64,000 nt of DNA from Streptomyces sp. NBC_01591 (GTDB taxonomy: Bacteria; Actinomycetota; Actinomycetes; Streptomycetales; Streptomycetaceae): the NCBI RefSeq assembly GCF_035918155.1, contig NZ_CP109327.1, forward strand, positions 2,604,001 through 2,668,000, read 5' to 3'. Below the pieces are notes generated by a model. That model was not told the DNA's origin and did no database searches. It saw only the letters and a list, made by a program, of their open reading frames with translations. Both the position numbers and the translations under genes were made by a program. Below, piece after piece: positions 14,420 through 23,397 of this stretch; position 1 is the first letter of the stretch; each line of letters begins with the position of its first letter.

Positions 14420-15781
14420 CTACAGCACCGGCAGCAGGTTCTTCAGCTCGAAGGCGGTGACCTCGCTGCGGTACTCCTCCCACTCCTGCTTCTTGTTGCG
14501 GAGGAAGAAATCGAAGACGTGCTCGCCGAGCGTCTCGGCGACCAGTTCGCTCTTCTCCATCAGCGAGATCGCCTCGCCCAGGTTCTGCGGCAGCGGCTCG
14601 ATGCCCATCGCGCGGCGCTCCGCGTCGGACAGTGCCCAGACGTCGTCGTCGGCGCCGGCCGGGAGTTCGTAGCCCTCTTCTACGCCCTTGAGGCCTGCGG
14701 CGAGGAGCACCGCGTAGGTCAGGTAGGGGTTGGCGCCGGAGTCGATGGAGCGGACCTCCACGCGGGCGGAGCCGGTCTTGCCGGGCTTGTACATCGGGAC
14801 GCGGATGAGCGCGGAGCGGTTGTTGTGGCCCCAGCAGATGTACGAGGGGGCCTCGCCGCCGGCGCCCGCGGCGCGGGAGGATCCGCCCCAGATGCGCTTG
14901 TAGGAGTTGACCCACTGGTTCGTGACGGCGGAGATCTCCGCCGCGTGGGTGAGCAGGCCGGCGATGAAGGAGCGGCCGACCTTGGAGAGCTGGTACTCGG
15001 CGCCCGACTCGTAGAAGGCGTTGCGGTCGCCCTCGAAGAGGGAGAGGTGGGTGTGCATGCCCGAGCCGGGGTACTCGGAGAACGGCTTCGGCATGAACGT
15101 CGCCTGCACGCCCTGTTCCAGCGCGACCTGCTTCATCACCAGGCGGAAGGTCATGATGTTGTCGGCGGTGGAGAGCGCGTCCGCGTACCGCAGGTCGATC
15201 TCCTGCTGGCCGGGGGCGCCCTCGTGGTGGCTGAACTCGACCGAGATGCCCATGGATTCGAGCATGGTGATCGCCTGACGGCGGAAGTCCATGCCGACGT
15301 TCTGCGGGGTGTGGTCGAAGTAGCCGGAGCTGTCGGCGGGGGTGGGCCGGCTGCCGTCGACCGGCTTGTCCTTCAGCAGGAAGAACTCGATCTCCGGGTG
15401 GGTGTAGAAGGTGAAGCCCAGGTCGGAGGTCTTGGCGAGGATGCGCTTGAGGACATAGCGCGGGTCGGCGAAGGACGGCGAGCCGTCGGGCATCAGGATG
15501 TCGCAGAACATCCGGGCCGTGCCGGGGGCCTCCGCCCGCCACGGCAGGATCTGGAACGTGCCCGGGTCCGGCTTGGCGATCATGTCCGATTCGTACACCC
15601 GGGCGAAGCCCTCGATGGCCGAGCCGTCGAAGCCGATGCCCTCGTCAAACGCCTGTTCCAGCTCGGCGGGGGCCACGGCGACGGATTTGAGGTAGCCGAG
15701 GACGTCGGTGAACCACAGCCGTACGAAGCGGATGTCACGCTCCTCAAGCGTCCTGAGGACGAATTCCTGCTGCTTGTCCAT
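14420..15781 (-). CDS. glnA2: Glutamine synthetase-like GlnA2 (probable gamma-glutamylpolyamine synthetase)
   Basis: Class I glutamine synthetase fold, 453 aa. The beta-Grasp N-terminus (FVRLWFTDVLGYLKSVAVAP) and catalytic-domain motifs (EIEFFLL, SVEFSHHEGAPGQQEIDLR, GSGMHTHLSL, NNRSALIRVPMY) are present. The overall sequence and the linkage to glnE match mycobacterial and Streptomyces GlnA2. In Streptomyces, GlnA2 has been shown to glutamylate polyamines rather than ammonia. Where adenylylated enzymes have a tyrosine in NLYDLP, this protein has DDDVWALSDAER, so it lacks the GlnE target site. The frame is open to 15925, but the ATG at 15781 gives the family start MDKQQEFVLRTLEERDIRF. Confidence 0.9.
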   Translation of the reverse strand: MDKQQEFVLRTLEERDIRFVRLWFTDVLGYLKSVAVAPAELEQAFDEGIGFDGSAIEGFARVYESDMIAKPDPGTFQILPWRAEAPGTARMFCDILMPDGSPSFADPRYVLKRILAKTSDLGFTFYTHPEIEFFLLKDKPVDGSRPTPADSSGYFDHTPQNVGMDFRRQAITMLESMGISVEFSHHEGAPGQQEIDLRYADALSTADNIMTFRLVMKQVALEQGVQATFMPKPFSEYPGSGMHTHLSLFEGDRNAFYESGAEYQLSKVGRSFIAGLLTHAAEISAVTNQWVNSYKRIWGGSSRAAGAGGEAPSYICWGHNNRSALIRVPMYKPGKTGSARVEVRSIDSGANPYLTYAVLLAAGLKGVEEGYELPAGADDDVWALSDAERRAMGIEPLPQNLGEAISLMEKSELVAETLGEHVFDFFLRNKKQEWEEYRSEVTAFELKNLLPVL

Positions 15782-16026
15782 AGCCACATCCTTGCAGTTC
15801 AGACGGTCCGTGCACCACCGCCCGGGGTAGGGGAGAAGCTCCAGTATCACGACCCGGGATTTCACCCAGATTACGCACACGAAGTGAGATGGAGCACCCG
15901 GCCACCCACTACGATCGGCGCCCATGGCGCGCAGGGGGTGGAGCGGCTTCGCGACGGCCCCGCGCGCGCCGGTTCTCCTGGCCTCCGGCCACCCGTTCCC
16001 GCCCCTTCCCAGAAGGACCTGACGAC

Positions 16027-16704
16027 ATGAGTTTCGATCCCAGGACCCCCATGGCCCAGCAGCACGACGCCCACCGCGCGCGGCAGCGCCGCGACCGTGC
16101 CCTGGCCATAAGCCTGAGCGTGCTCGTCGTCGTGGGCCTGGTCGGTTTCGGTTCGTACATGGTGCTGGAGAAGTCCGAGGCGTCCGAGCAGAAGCAGGCG
16201 GCCCCGGCCGATGACGCCAAGGCGCCCTCGGCGGAGCGGAAGAAGCCCGCCGACGGGTCGATCGAGGGGCTGCGTACGTGGGACGCGACGAAGCTGACCC
16301 GCAACCACGTCGCCGGGACCGTCACGTACCCGATGAAGCCACCGGTCGGCGGTGATCACAACCCCGTATGGATGAACTGCGACGGCGAGGTGTACGAGAA
16401 GGCCCTCCCCGATGTGAACGCCGTGCACTCGCTGGAGCACGGATCGGTGTGGGTGACGTACACGGACAAGGCCCCGGACGCCGATGTGGCGAAGCTCGCC
16501 GATCGGGTCGGCCGGACGCCGTACTCGCTGATGAGCCCGTACGAGGGCCAGTCCGGGACGATCATGCTGAGCGCCTGGGGCAACCAGGTGACGGTGGACG
16601 GCGCCGATGACCCGCGGGTCGACCAGTTCTTCTCGAAGTTCGTGCAGGGGCCGCAGACGCCCGAGCCCGGTGCGACGTGCACGGGCGGGCTGGGGGCGCA
16701 GTGA
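16027..16704 (+). CDS. DUF3105 membrane-anchored protein
   Basis: 225 aa with a cytoplasmic basic N-terminus, one transmembrane helix (ALAISLSVLVVVGLVGFGSY, about 25-44) and an extracytoplasmic DUF3105 domain. Conserved features include PPVGGDHNPVWMNCDGEVY and HSLEHGSVWVTY. The clustered His, Cys and Met residues suggest a metal site, though the family has no established function. The ATG at 16027 has an AGAAGGAC ribosome binding site. Its stop overlaps the GTG of the following DUF305 gene (GTGA), so both proteins are made together. Confidence 0.85.
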   Translation: MSFDPRTPMAQQHDAHRARQRRDRALAISLSVLVVVGLVGFGSYMVLEKSEASEQKQAAPADDAKAPSAERKKPADGSIEGLRTWDATKLTRNHVAGTVTYPMKPPVGGDHNPVWMNCDGEVYEKALPDVNAVHSLEHGSVWVTYTDKAPDADVAKLADRVGRTPYSLMSPYEGQSGTIMLSAWGNQVTVDGADDPRVDQFFSKFVQGPQTPEPGATCTGGLGAQ

Positions 16705-17417
16705 CCGCTGTGAAACGTGTCCGGCGCGTCGAGTGGGTGGCGGGTTCCGCCGTGGTGCTCGCGCTGCTGTTCGCGGGGGTGGCGACGGTCGCCTCCGCGC
16801 GCGACGACGGGGACGGGGCGGACCGCGCCGCCGCCGCGCCGCGCACGCCCGCGGTCGACTCGGCGGACGCCGGTTTCGCCCGCGACATGGCGGTCCACCA
16901 CCAGCAGGCCGTGGAGATGTCCTTCATCGTGCGTGACCGTACGCAGGACGAGGAGGTACGCCGTCTCGCGTACGACATCGCCAATACGCAGGCCAATCAG
17001 CGCGGCATGCTGCTCGGCTGGCTGGACCTGTGGGAGCTGCCGAAGGCGGCCGCCGGGCAGGAGCCGATGGGGTGGATGGCGGCCGGGCACGAGGGGCACT
17101 CGATGGAGGACATGGACGGGATGGAGGGCATGGGGACCGGCTACCGGGCCCATGACGGCTCCCTCATGCCCGGCATGGCCACCAGGACCGAGCTGAACCG
17201 GCTCCGTACGGCGAGCGGCAGGGCGGCCGAGGTCCGGTACCTCCGGTTGATGACCGAACACCACAAAGGCGGCATCGACATGGCCCGGGGCTGCGCCCGG
17301 CTGTGCACGGTGAAGGCGGAGCAGCGGCTCGCCGGCGGGATGGTCCAGGCCCAGCAGTCGGAGCTGGACGAGATGGCCCGGATGCTGGCGGCGCGAGGGG
17401 CCGGGCCCCGGTCCTGA
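16701..17417 (+). CDS. DUF305 exported ferritin-like protein, candidate copper binder
   Basis: 238 aa with an N-terminal membrane segment (residues about 13-32) and two paired helical motifs typical of DUF305: FARDMAVHHQQAVEMS (about 59-74) and MTEHHKGGIDMARG (about 184-197). Between them is a Met/His-rich loop (about 123-159) containing GHEGHSMEDMDGMEGMG. The cyanobacterial protein CopM, a periplasmic copper binder, is built from DUF305 domains, and this Met/His composition fits the same role. It is translationally coupled to the DUF3105 gene and lies upstream of a multicopper oxidase. Copper binding is inferred, not shown. Confidence 0.82.
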   Translation: MTAVKRVRRVEWVAGSAVVLALLFAGVATVASARDDGDGADRAAAAPRTPAVDSADAGFARDMAVHHQQAVEMSFIVRDRTQDEEVRRLAYDIANTQANQRGMLLGWLDLWELPKAAAGQEPMGWMAAGHEGHSMEDMDGMEGMGTGYRAHDGSLMPGMATRTELNRLRTASGRAAEVRYLRLMTEHHKGGIDMARGCARLCTVKAEQRLAGGMVQAQQSELDEMARMLAARGAGPRS

Positions 17418-17544
17418 AAGATTCCCTCCGGGCCGCAGGTGCACCCGAACGGGTGATAGCGGTCGCGCCCCCCGAACGGGCCCATGACGATGGGTTCGCT
17501 CGGGGTCGTACGGCATGCCCATCGGCACGCAGGAGGAATCCCTC

Positions 17545-17970
17545 ATGACCACCGCCAAGGACATCATGCACACCGGGGCCACATGGATCCCCGCCCACGA
17601 GACGCTCGACCGGGCCGCGCAGCTGATGCGCGACCACAAGGTCGGCGCGTTGCCCATCTCGGCCAAAGGCGAGCGGGACCGGATGATCGGCATCCTCACG
17701 GACCGCGACATCGTGGTCGGCTGTGTGGCGATGGGCCACGATCCGTCGAAGATGACGGCGGGCGACCTCGCCCAGGGCACCCCTCGCTGGATCGACGCGG
17801 AGGCGGGTGTGGAGATGGTTCTGGAGGAGATGCAGACCCATCGGATCCGCCGGCTTCCGGTGGTCGAGAACAAGATGCTGATCGGCATGATCAGCGAGGC
17901 CGACCTGGCGCAGCACCTCACCGAGGAGCAGATCGCCGGCTGGGCGGAGAAGGTCTACGCGCGCGGCTGA
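17545..17970 (+). CDS. CBS-domain pair protein
   Basis: Small cytoplasmic protein of 141 aa composed of two CBS motifs: IMHTGATWIPAHETLDRAAQ with ILTDRDIVVG, and VLEEMQTHRIRRLPVVENK with GMISEADLAQHL. Such stand-alone pairs bind adenine nucleotides and are often stress- or dormancy-linked in actinobacteria. The ATG at 17545 has a textbook AGGAGGA site 9 bp upstream. It is 127 bp after the DUF305 gene and may share its promoter. The partner is unknown. Confidence 0.88.
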   Translation: MTTAKDIMHTGATWIPAHETLDRAAQLMRDHKVGALPISAKGERDRMIGILTDRDIVVGCVAMGHDPSKMTAGDLAQGTPRWIDAEAGVEMVLEEMQTHRIRRLPVVENKMLIGMISEADLAQHLTEEQIAGWAEKVYARG

Positions 17971-18116
17971 CCGGCCGCGCGGTCCCGGCCCGACGGGCCG
18001 GTGCCGATGGCCCGGTGTTCCTCGCCCGAGGGGTACCGGGCCATTGTGCTGCCCGCCCCTGCCGCCCTCCCGCCGGGCCCCTGCCACCGCGGCAATACGT
18101 TTCCGCGCGCGATGTA

Positions 18117-18131
18117 TACCCGGCGGGGGTA
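18117..18131. promoter_or_regulatory. CsoR-like copper operator
   Basis: TACCC-GGCGG-GGGTA is an inverted repeat with the same arms and 5-bp spacing as known CsoR sites such as that of Bacillus subtilis copZA (established knowledge). It overlaps a -10-like TATACC and lies 12 bp before the small ORF at 18143 and about 250 bp before the multicopper oxidase. Copper-induced derepression is inferred. Confidence 0.55.
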
Positions 18132-18142
18132 GGGTGCTCGAC

Positions 18143-18313
18143 ATGACCCTGAGTGGATGTGCGACATACGGACAGTTGTTGCTGTTCGTCTCGCTGCTCA
18201 TCGGGATCCTCCGCCTTCTCAGGGGCGTCGCGGCACGGGACGCGCCGCCGCCGGGGCCGGATCCCCTGCCGGGCGTGACCCGATCGGTCCCGTTGTCGGT
18301 ACTGCGCATATAG
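18143..18313 (+). CDS. Small hydrophobic protein (56 aa), unknown
   Basis: ATG at 18143 opens a frame with one hydrophobic stretch (YGQLLLFVSLLIGILRLL) after an MTLSGCATYG N-terminus, ending in a basic tail. It directly follows the CsoR-like operator and precedes the multicopper oxidase by 65 bp, which suggests it is the first gene of that transcript. I see no clear ribosome binding site, so it could be leaderless or non-coding. No family recognised. Confidence 0.35.
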   Translation: MTLSGCATYGQLLLFVSLLIGILRLLRGVAARDAPPPGPDPLPGVTRSVPLSVLRI

Positions 18314-18377
18314 GAGGGGCGCCTCCCCCTCCCCCAGCAGACCGAAATACCGACAACACCCCGAGGTGCACCCCGTC

Positions 18378-20054
18378 ATGCGCACTCCACCCACCCGACG
18401 CGCCGTGCTCGGCGCCGCTGTCGCCACTGCCGGTTCGGCGGTACTGGCCGCGTGCTCCGACGAAACCGACCCGGGCCGCGGCGGCAAGAAGACCAGTAGC
18501 GCGAACGCCGGTGGCACCCGCCACGGCAACGTGAACCACGGGGCCTCCCCCGGGAAGACCAAGGGCGAGTACGTCTCCCCCGACGGGGAGGAGGTCGCGG
18601 CGGCCGAGGCCAAAAGGGGCTTGGGCCCCCTGCGGAAGGTCAACCTCGTCGCCACTCCGTCCCGGCTCGATCTGGGCGACGGGCTCACCGTCGGCTCCTG
18701 GGCGTACGAGGCCCGGCTGCCCGGCAAGGAGCTCCGGGTCACGATGGGTGACACCCTGGCGCTCACCCTCGCCAATCACCTTCCCGAGGAAACGTCTCTG
18801 CACTGGCACGGCCTCAATGTGCGCAACGACATGGACGGCGTGCCCGACCTGACCCAGCCGCCCATCAAGCCCGGGGCGCAATACTCCTACCGGTTCACGG
18901 TGCCGCACGCGGGGACGTACTGGTTCCACCCGCACACGGGCGTCCAGCAGGACCGCGGACTGTACGCGCCGCTGATCGTCGATGACCCGAAGGAGCCCCT
19001 CAAGTACGACAAGGAGTGGGTCGTCGTCCTGGACGACTGGGTGGACGGGGTGGACGGTTCGACGCCGGACTCGGTGCTGTACGAGCTCAGCCGGGGCAAG
19101 GGCGGCATGAACCACGGCGTCGGCGCACACGGAGCCCCCGGGAAACCCGGAAAGCCCGTCAAGCCCACCAAGGGCCGCACCGGTCCCTCGCGGCTGACGA
19201 AGGACTCCTTCAGCGAACTGCTCGACAGCCACGGGGGCGATGTCGCCTACCCGTACTACCTGATCAACGGCCGCATCCCGAAGTCCCCCACGTCCTTCGC
19301 CGCCAAGCCCGGCGACCGGATCCGGCTGCGCATCATCAACGCGGGCGGCGACACCGCCTTCCGGGTGGCGCTCGGCGGCCACCGGATGACGATCACCCAC
19401 ACCGACGGCTACCCGGTCCGGCACACGACGACCGACGCCCTGCTGCTGGGCATGGGCGAGCGGTACGACGTGCTGGTCATCGCCGGGGACGGGGTGTTCC
19501 CGCTGACCGCGCTCGCGGAGGGCAAGAAGGCCTCGGCGCTGGCCCTGCTCCGTACCGGGAAGGGGGCGGCGCCCACCGCGTCCGTGCGGCCCAAGGAGCT
19601 GTACGGAAGGCTGGTGGAGGCGGACGAACTGATGCCGGACGAGTCCGTGGTGCTGTCCTCGCACAAACCCGACCGGACCATCCGGTTCAGGATGACCGGC
19701 AGCATGAAGGCGTACGACTGGGCCTTCGACCACCGGCCGTACGAGCCCAGTCAGCGCCATCCGGTGAAGGCGGGCGAGCAGGTCAGGCTGGAGTTCTTCA
19801 ACGTCACGGAGATGTGGCACCCCATCCATCTGCACGGGCACTCGTTCGGCCTCGTGGGACCGGCGGGGCCGAGCCATCGGGCCACCCGGCGGGGCCCGGC
19901 CGCCTGGGCGCGGAAGGACACCGCGATCATCCGGCCGAACAGCTCCCTGGCCGTCGAGTTCGAGGCGGACAACCCGGGGCTGTGGATGCTCCACTGCCAC
20001 AACATCTACCACTCGGACGTGGGCATGATGACGGTCCTCGGCTACCGCCGCTGA
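18378..20054 (+). CDS. Multicopper oxidase, lipid-anchored
   Basis: 558-aa cupredoxin-type oxidase. The N-terminus combines a twin-arginine-like TRRAVLGAA with a lipobox (VLAAC), so it is probably exported and lipid-anchored. Copper ligands are in the four expected motifs: HWHGLN, WFHPHTG, HPIHLHGHS and HCHNIYHSDVGMM. The HCH-H-M pattern gives a complete T1 and trinuclear centre. A Gly/Pro/Lys-rich loop (about residues 240-270) is unusual. Likely roles are Cu(I) or phenol oxidation in copper tolerance. The GTG at 18366 is an alternative start four codons upstream. Confidence 0.88.
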   Translation: MRTPPTRRAVLGAAVATAGSAVLAACSDETDPGRGGKKTSSANAGGTRHGNVNHGASPGKTKGEYVSPDGEEVAAAEAKRGLGPLRKVNLVATPSRLDLGDGLTVGSWAYEARLPGKELRVTMGDTLALTLANHLPEETSLHWHGLNVRNDMDGVPDLTQPPIKPGAQYSYRFTVPHAGTYWFHPHTGVQQDRGLYAPLIVDDPKEPLKYDKEWVVVLDDWVDGVDGSTPDSVLYELSRGKGGMNHGVGAHGAPGKPGKPVKPTKGRTGPSRLTKDSFSELLDSHGGDVAYPYYLINGRIPKSPTSFAAKPGDRIRLRIINAGGDTAFRVALGGHRMTITHTDGYPVRHTTTDALLLGMGERYDVLVIAGDGVFPLTALAEGKKASALALLRTGKGAAPTASVRPKELYGRLVEADELMPDESVVLSSHKPDRTIRFRMTGSMKAYDWAFDHRPYEPSQRHPVKAGEQVRLEFFNVTEMWHPIHLHGHSFGLVGPAGPSHRATRRGPAAWARKDTAIIRPNSSLAVEFEADNPGLWMLHCHNIYHSDVGMMTVLGYRR

Positions 20055-20130
20055 CTTCTTCCCGGCCGGGTTCCGGCGGGCCGCGGCCGTGATTCCGCGG
20101 CCCGCCAGGACATTGCGTCAGTCAGACGAT

Positions 20131-20136
20131 TACACT
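20131..20136 (+). promoter_or_regulatory. Candidate -10 box of a leaderless nadE promoter
   Basis: TACACT is followed after 7 nt by the GTG at 20144. No ribosome binding site precedes either this GTG or the one at 20138. Confidence 0.45.
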
Positions 20137-20143
20137 GGTGCGC

Positions 20144-21898
20144 GTGCCTCAACTACGTCTCGCACTGAACCAGATCGACTCGACCGTCGGTGATCTCTCC
20201 GGCAACTCCGAGGCGATCGTCCACTGGACCCGGCACTCCGCCGAACAGGGCGCCCACCTGGTGGCGTTCCCGGAGATGGTGCTGACCGGCTACCCCGTCG
20301 AGGACCTGGCCCTGCGCCCGTCCTTCGTCGAGGCCTCGCGGCAGGCGCTGCGCGCGCTCGCCGCCCGGCTCGACGCGGAGGGCTTCGGGGAGCTCCCGGT
20401 CGTCGTCGGTTACCTCGACCGCTCCGAGACGGCCCAGCCCCGCTACGGCCAGCCCGCGGGCTCCCCGCGGAACGCCGCCGCGGTGCTGCACCGGGGGCAG
20501 GTGGCGCTGACCTTCGCCAAGCACCACCTCCCCAACTACGGCGTCTTCGACGAGTTCCGGTACTTCGTGCCGGGCGACTCGATGCCGGTCGTGCGGGTCC
20601 ACGGCGTCGATGTGGCGCTCGCGATCTGCGAGGACCTCTGGCAGGACGGCGGCCGGGTGCCGGCCGCGCGGGCCGCCGGTGCCGGGCTGCTGCTGTCGAT
20701 CAACGCCTCGCCGTACGAGCGGGACAAGGACGACACCCGGCTGGAACTGGTCCGCAAGCGGGCCCAGGAGGCCGGCTGCACCACCGCGTACCTGGCGATG
20801 ATCGGCGGCCAGGACGAGCTGGTCTTCGACGGCGACTCGATCGTCGTCGACCGGGACGGCGAAGTGATCGCCCGTGCCCCGCAGTTCGCCGAGGGCAGCG
20901 TCGTACTCGACCTGGAGCTGCCGGCCGCCGCCGCCGAGCCGCCGTCCGGTGTCGTCAACGACGGGCTGCGGATCGACCACGTGGTGCTCTCGGAGGAGCC
21001 CCTCCCGGCGTACCCGGCGGAGCTGGCGGGCGGATACGCCGAGCGGCTGGACGACGACGAGGAGCTGTACTCGGCACTGGTCGTGGGCCTGCGGGCGTAC
21101 GCCGCCAAGAACGGCTTCAGCAGTGTGCTGATCGGGCTCTCCGGCGGGATCGACTCGGCGCTGGTCGCGGCGATCGCCTGCGACGCGCTGGGCGCGCAGA
21201 ACGTGTACGGCATCTCGATGCCGTCGAAGTACTCCTCGGACCACTCCAAGGGCGACGCGGCCGAGCTGGCCCGCCGTACCGGGCTGAACTTCCGCACCGT
21301 ACCGATCGAGCCGATGTTCGACGCGTACATGGGCTCGCTCGGACTCTCCGGTCTCGCCGAGGAGAACCTGCAGTCCCGGCTGCGCGGCACGATGCTGATG
21401 GCCGTCTCCAACCAGGAGGGCCAGATCGTCCTCGCACCGGGCAACAAGTCCGAGCTGGCGGTCGGCTACTCGACGCTGTACGGCGACTCGGTCGGGGCGT
21501 ACGGCCCGATCAAGGACGTCTACAAGACGTCGATCTTCCGCCTGGCGAAGTGGCGCAACCGGGCCGCCGAGGAGCGCGGGCAGATCCCGCCGATCCCGGA
21601 GGCGTCCATCATCAAGCCGCCCAGCGCCGAGCTGCGCCCGGGACAGGTCGACACGGACTCGCTGCCCGACTACGACGTACTGGACCGGATCCTGGAGCTG
21701 TACGTCGACCGGGACCAGGGTCTGGACGAGATCGTCGCGGCCGGCTTCGACAAGGCGCTGGTGGCGAAGACGCTGCGGATGGTGGACACGGCGGAGTACA
21801 AGCGGCGGCAGTACCCGCCGGGCACGAAGATCTCCCCGAAGGGCTTCGGCAAGGACCGGCGGCTGCCGATCACCAACCGGTGGCGCGAGTCGGGCTGA
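20144..21898 (+). CDS. nadE: Glutamine-dependent NAD+ synthetase NadE
   Basis: Makes NAD+ from deamido-NAD+ using glutamine as amide donor. 584 aa in two domains. The nitrilase-like glutaminase domain shows Glu in FPEMVLTGYPVEDL, Lys in FAKHHLPNYG and Cys in ALAICEDLW. The C-terminal synthetase domain has the ATP pyrophosphatase P-loop GLSGGIDSALVAAIACDALG near residue 330. The length and order match actinobacterial NadE. A GTG at 20138 is two codons upstream; I choose 20144 because the -10 hexamer spacing predicts transcription starting there. Confidence 0.95.
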   Translation: MPQLRLALNQIDSTVGDLSGNSEAIVHWTRHSAEQGAHLVAFPEMVLTGYPVEDLALRPSFVEASRQALRALAARLDAEGFGELPVVVGYLDRSETAQPRYGQPAGSPRNAAAVLHRGQVALTFAKHHLPNYGVFDEFRYFVPGDSMPVVRVHGVDVALAICEDLWQDGGRVPAARAAGAGLLLSINASPYERDKDDTRLELVRKRAQEAGCTTAYLAMIGGQDELVFDGDSIVVDRDGEVIARAPQFAEGSVVLDLELPAAAAEPPSGVVNDGLRIDHVVLSEEPLPAYPAELAGGYAERLDDDEELYSALVVGLRAYAAKNGFSSVLIGLSGGIDSALVAAIACDALGAQNVYGISMPSKYSSDHSKGDAAELARRTGLNFRTVPIEPMFDAYMGSLGLSGLAEENLQSRLRGTMLMAVSNQEGQIVLAPGNKSELAVGYSTLYGDSVGAYGPIKDVYKTSIFRLAKWRNRAAEERGQIPPIPEASIIKPPSAELRPGQVDTDSLPDYDVLDRILELYVDRDQGLDEIVAAGFDKALVAKTLRMVDTAEYKRRQYPPGTKISPKGFGKDRRLPITNRWRESG

Positions 21899-21907
21899 GC
21901 GGGGCGC

Positions 21908-21941
21908 GGCGCGGTGACCGGGTCCGCCCGGTCACCGCGCC
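21908..21941. terminator. Bidirectional terminator between nadE and the MFS gene
   Basis: Perfect 15-bp stem with a TCCG loop, located 10 bp past the nadE stop and 9 bp past the end of the convergent MFS gene. Confidence 0.8.
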
Positions 21942-21949
21942 CTCGCGTT

Positions 21950-23170
21950 TCAGCGCGCGTCCACGCGGGTCCCCTCCCGCGCGGGCCGCGCGTCCGCACG
22001 GGCCACCACCCTCGACGCCCCCGGTGTGCGCTCCCGGTCCAGCAGGCCCGCCCTGACCGCCACGGCCAGGCCGGCGACCGCGAGGGCCGCGCCGACCAGG
22101 GCCGGGGAGGTCCACCCCCAGCCCGCCGCGATCGCAACGCCGCCCAGCCACGCGCCGCCCGCGTTGGCGAGGTTGAACGCGGAGTGGTTGGAGGCGGACG
22201 CCAGGGTCGGGGCGTCCTTGGCCTTGTTCATGACCAGCATCTGGAGCGGCGTGGTCGTCATGAAGCCGACTGCGCCGAGCAGCACCACCATCACCAGCGC
22301 GGCCCACCGCACATGGACGGCGAACGGGAAGACGGCGAGGATGACGGCGAGCGCGCCGAGCGATCCGTACAGCGTCGGCCGGAGCGCCCGGTCGGTGAGC
22401 GGTCCCGCCGCGAGTGCGCCGAGGGTCATGCCGATGCCGAAGAGCGCGAGCACCGGCGTCACCGCGGACTCGCCGAAGCCCATCACTTCGGTCGTCATGG
22501 CCGAGAGGTAGGAGTACACGGCGAAGACTCCGGCGAAGCCGAACACGGCGGTGAGCAGTCCGAGCAGCACCTGACGGTTGCCGAGGGCGCGCAGCTCCCG
22601 GCCGAGGCCCTGGTGGGCGTCGACGGGCACCTGCGGTACGAGCCGGGCGAGCGCAGCCAGTGCGCAGAGCCCGATCGCAGCGACGACCAGGAAGGTGGCC
22701 CGCCAGCCGAGGTGCTGGCCGAGCAGGGTGGCCGCCGGGACACCGACGATATTGGCGACGGTGAGGCCGAGGAACATGGTGGCCACGGCCCGCGCCCGGC
22801 GCCCCTCGGGCACCAGCCGGGCCGCGACGACCGCGCCGACGCCGAAGAACGCCCCGTGCGGCAGCCCGGCCAGGAACCGGCCGCCGAGCAGCCAGCCGAA
22901 GCCGGGGGCGAACGCGGAGGCGAGGTTGCCGACGGTGAAGAGGACCATCAGCAGCAGGAGCATCCGCTTGCGCGGGATCCGGGAGCCGACGGCGGTGAGC
23001 AGCGGGGCTCCCACCACGACGCCGATCGCGTACGCCGAGACGAGGTATCCGGCGGTGGGTACGGACGTGCCCAGGTCGTCCGCGACATTGGGCAGCAGGC
23101 CCATCATCACGAACTCCGTGGTACCGATGCCGAAGGCGCTCACCGCGAGTGCGAGCAGGGCCAGGGGCAT
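21950..23170 (-). CDS. MFS exporter, DHA1/AraJ-like
   Basis: 406 aa, twelve hydrophobic helices. The N-terminus LALAVSAFGIGTTEFVMMGL and the loop GSRIPRKRMLLLLM are typical of AraJ/Cml-like arabinose or drug efflux proteins. The start at 23170 (MPLALLALAV) matches the family; an upstream open frame to 23284 has no conserved sequence. It is convergent with nadE and monocistronic by context. The substrate is unknown. The 227 bp upstream show an AT-richer stretch near 23310-23335 likely to hold the promoter. Confidence 0.85.
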   Translation of the reverse strand: MPLALLALAVSAFGIGTTEFVMMGLLPNVADDLGTSVPTAGYLVSAYAIGVVVGAPLLTAVGSRIPRKRMLLLLMVLFTVGNLASAFAPGFGWLLGGRFLAGLPHGAFFGVGAVVAARLVPEGRRARAVATMFLGLTVANIVGVPAATLLGQHLGWRATFLVVAAIGLCALAALARLVPQVPVDAHQGLGRELRALGNRQVLLGLLTAVFGFAGVFAVYSYLSAMTTEVMGFGESAVTPVLALFGIGMTLGALAAGPLTDRALRPTLYGSLGALAVILAVFPFAVHVRWAALVMVVLLGAVGFMTTTPLQMLVMNKAKDAPTLASASNHSAFNLANAGGAWLGGVAIAAGWGWTSPALVGAALAVAGLAVAVRAGLLDRERTPGASRVVARADARPAREGTRVDAR

Positions 23171-23397
23171 GAGGAGAGACCTTTCCGCAGGGAAGCCGGG
23201 CCCGCCCGCCGGGCATGGCTGACCGGTGGGCGGGAGGCACAGGAGGGAACCGGGCGGGCCGGCGCGCGGCCGGGCCGGCACCATCGCCGGATGCCCTTGG
23301 TTCCCGAACGGAACAAATTCTCTCAGACGGTTTGTTCCCGCGGGTGAACGGACCGTTTCGTCAGCGTTCGCCCTCGGTGGCGGAACGGCTCACCGCG

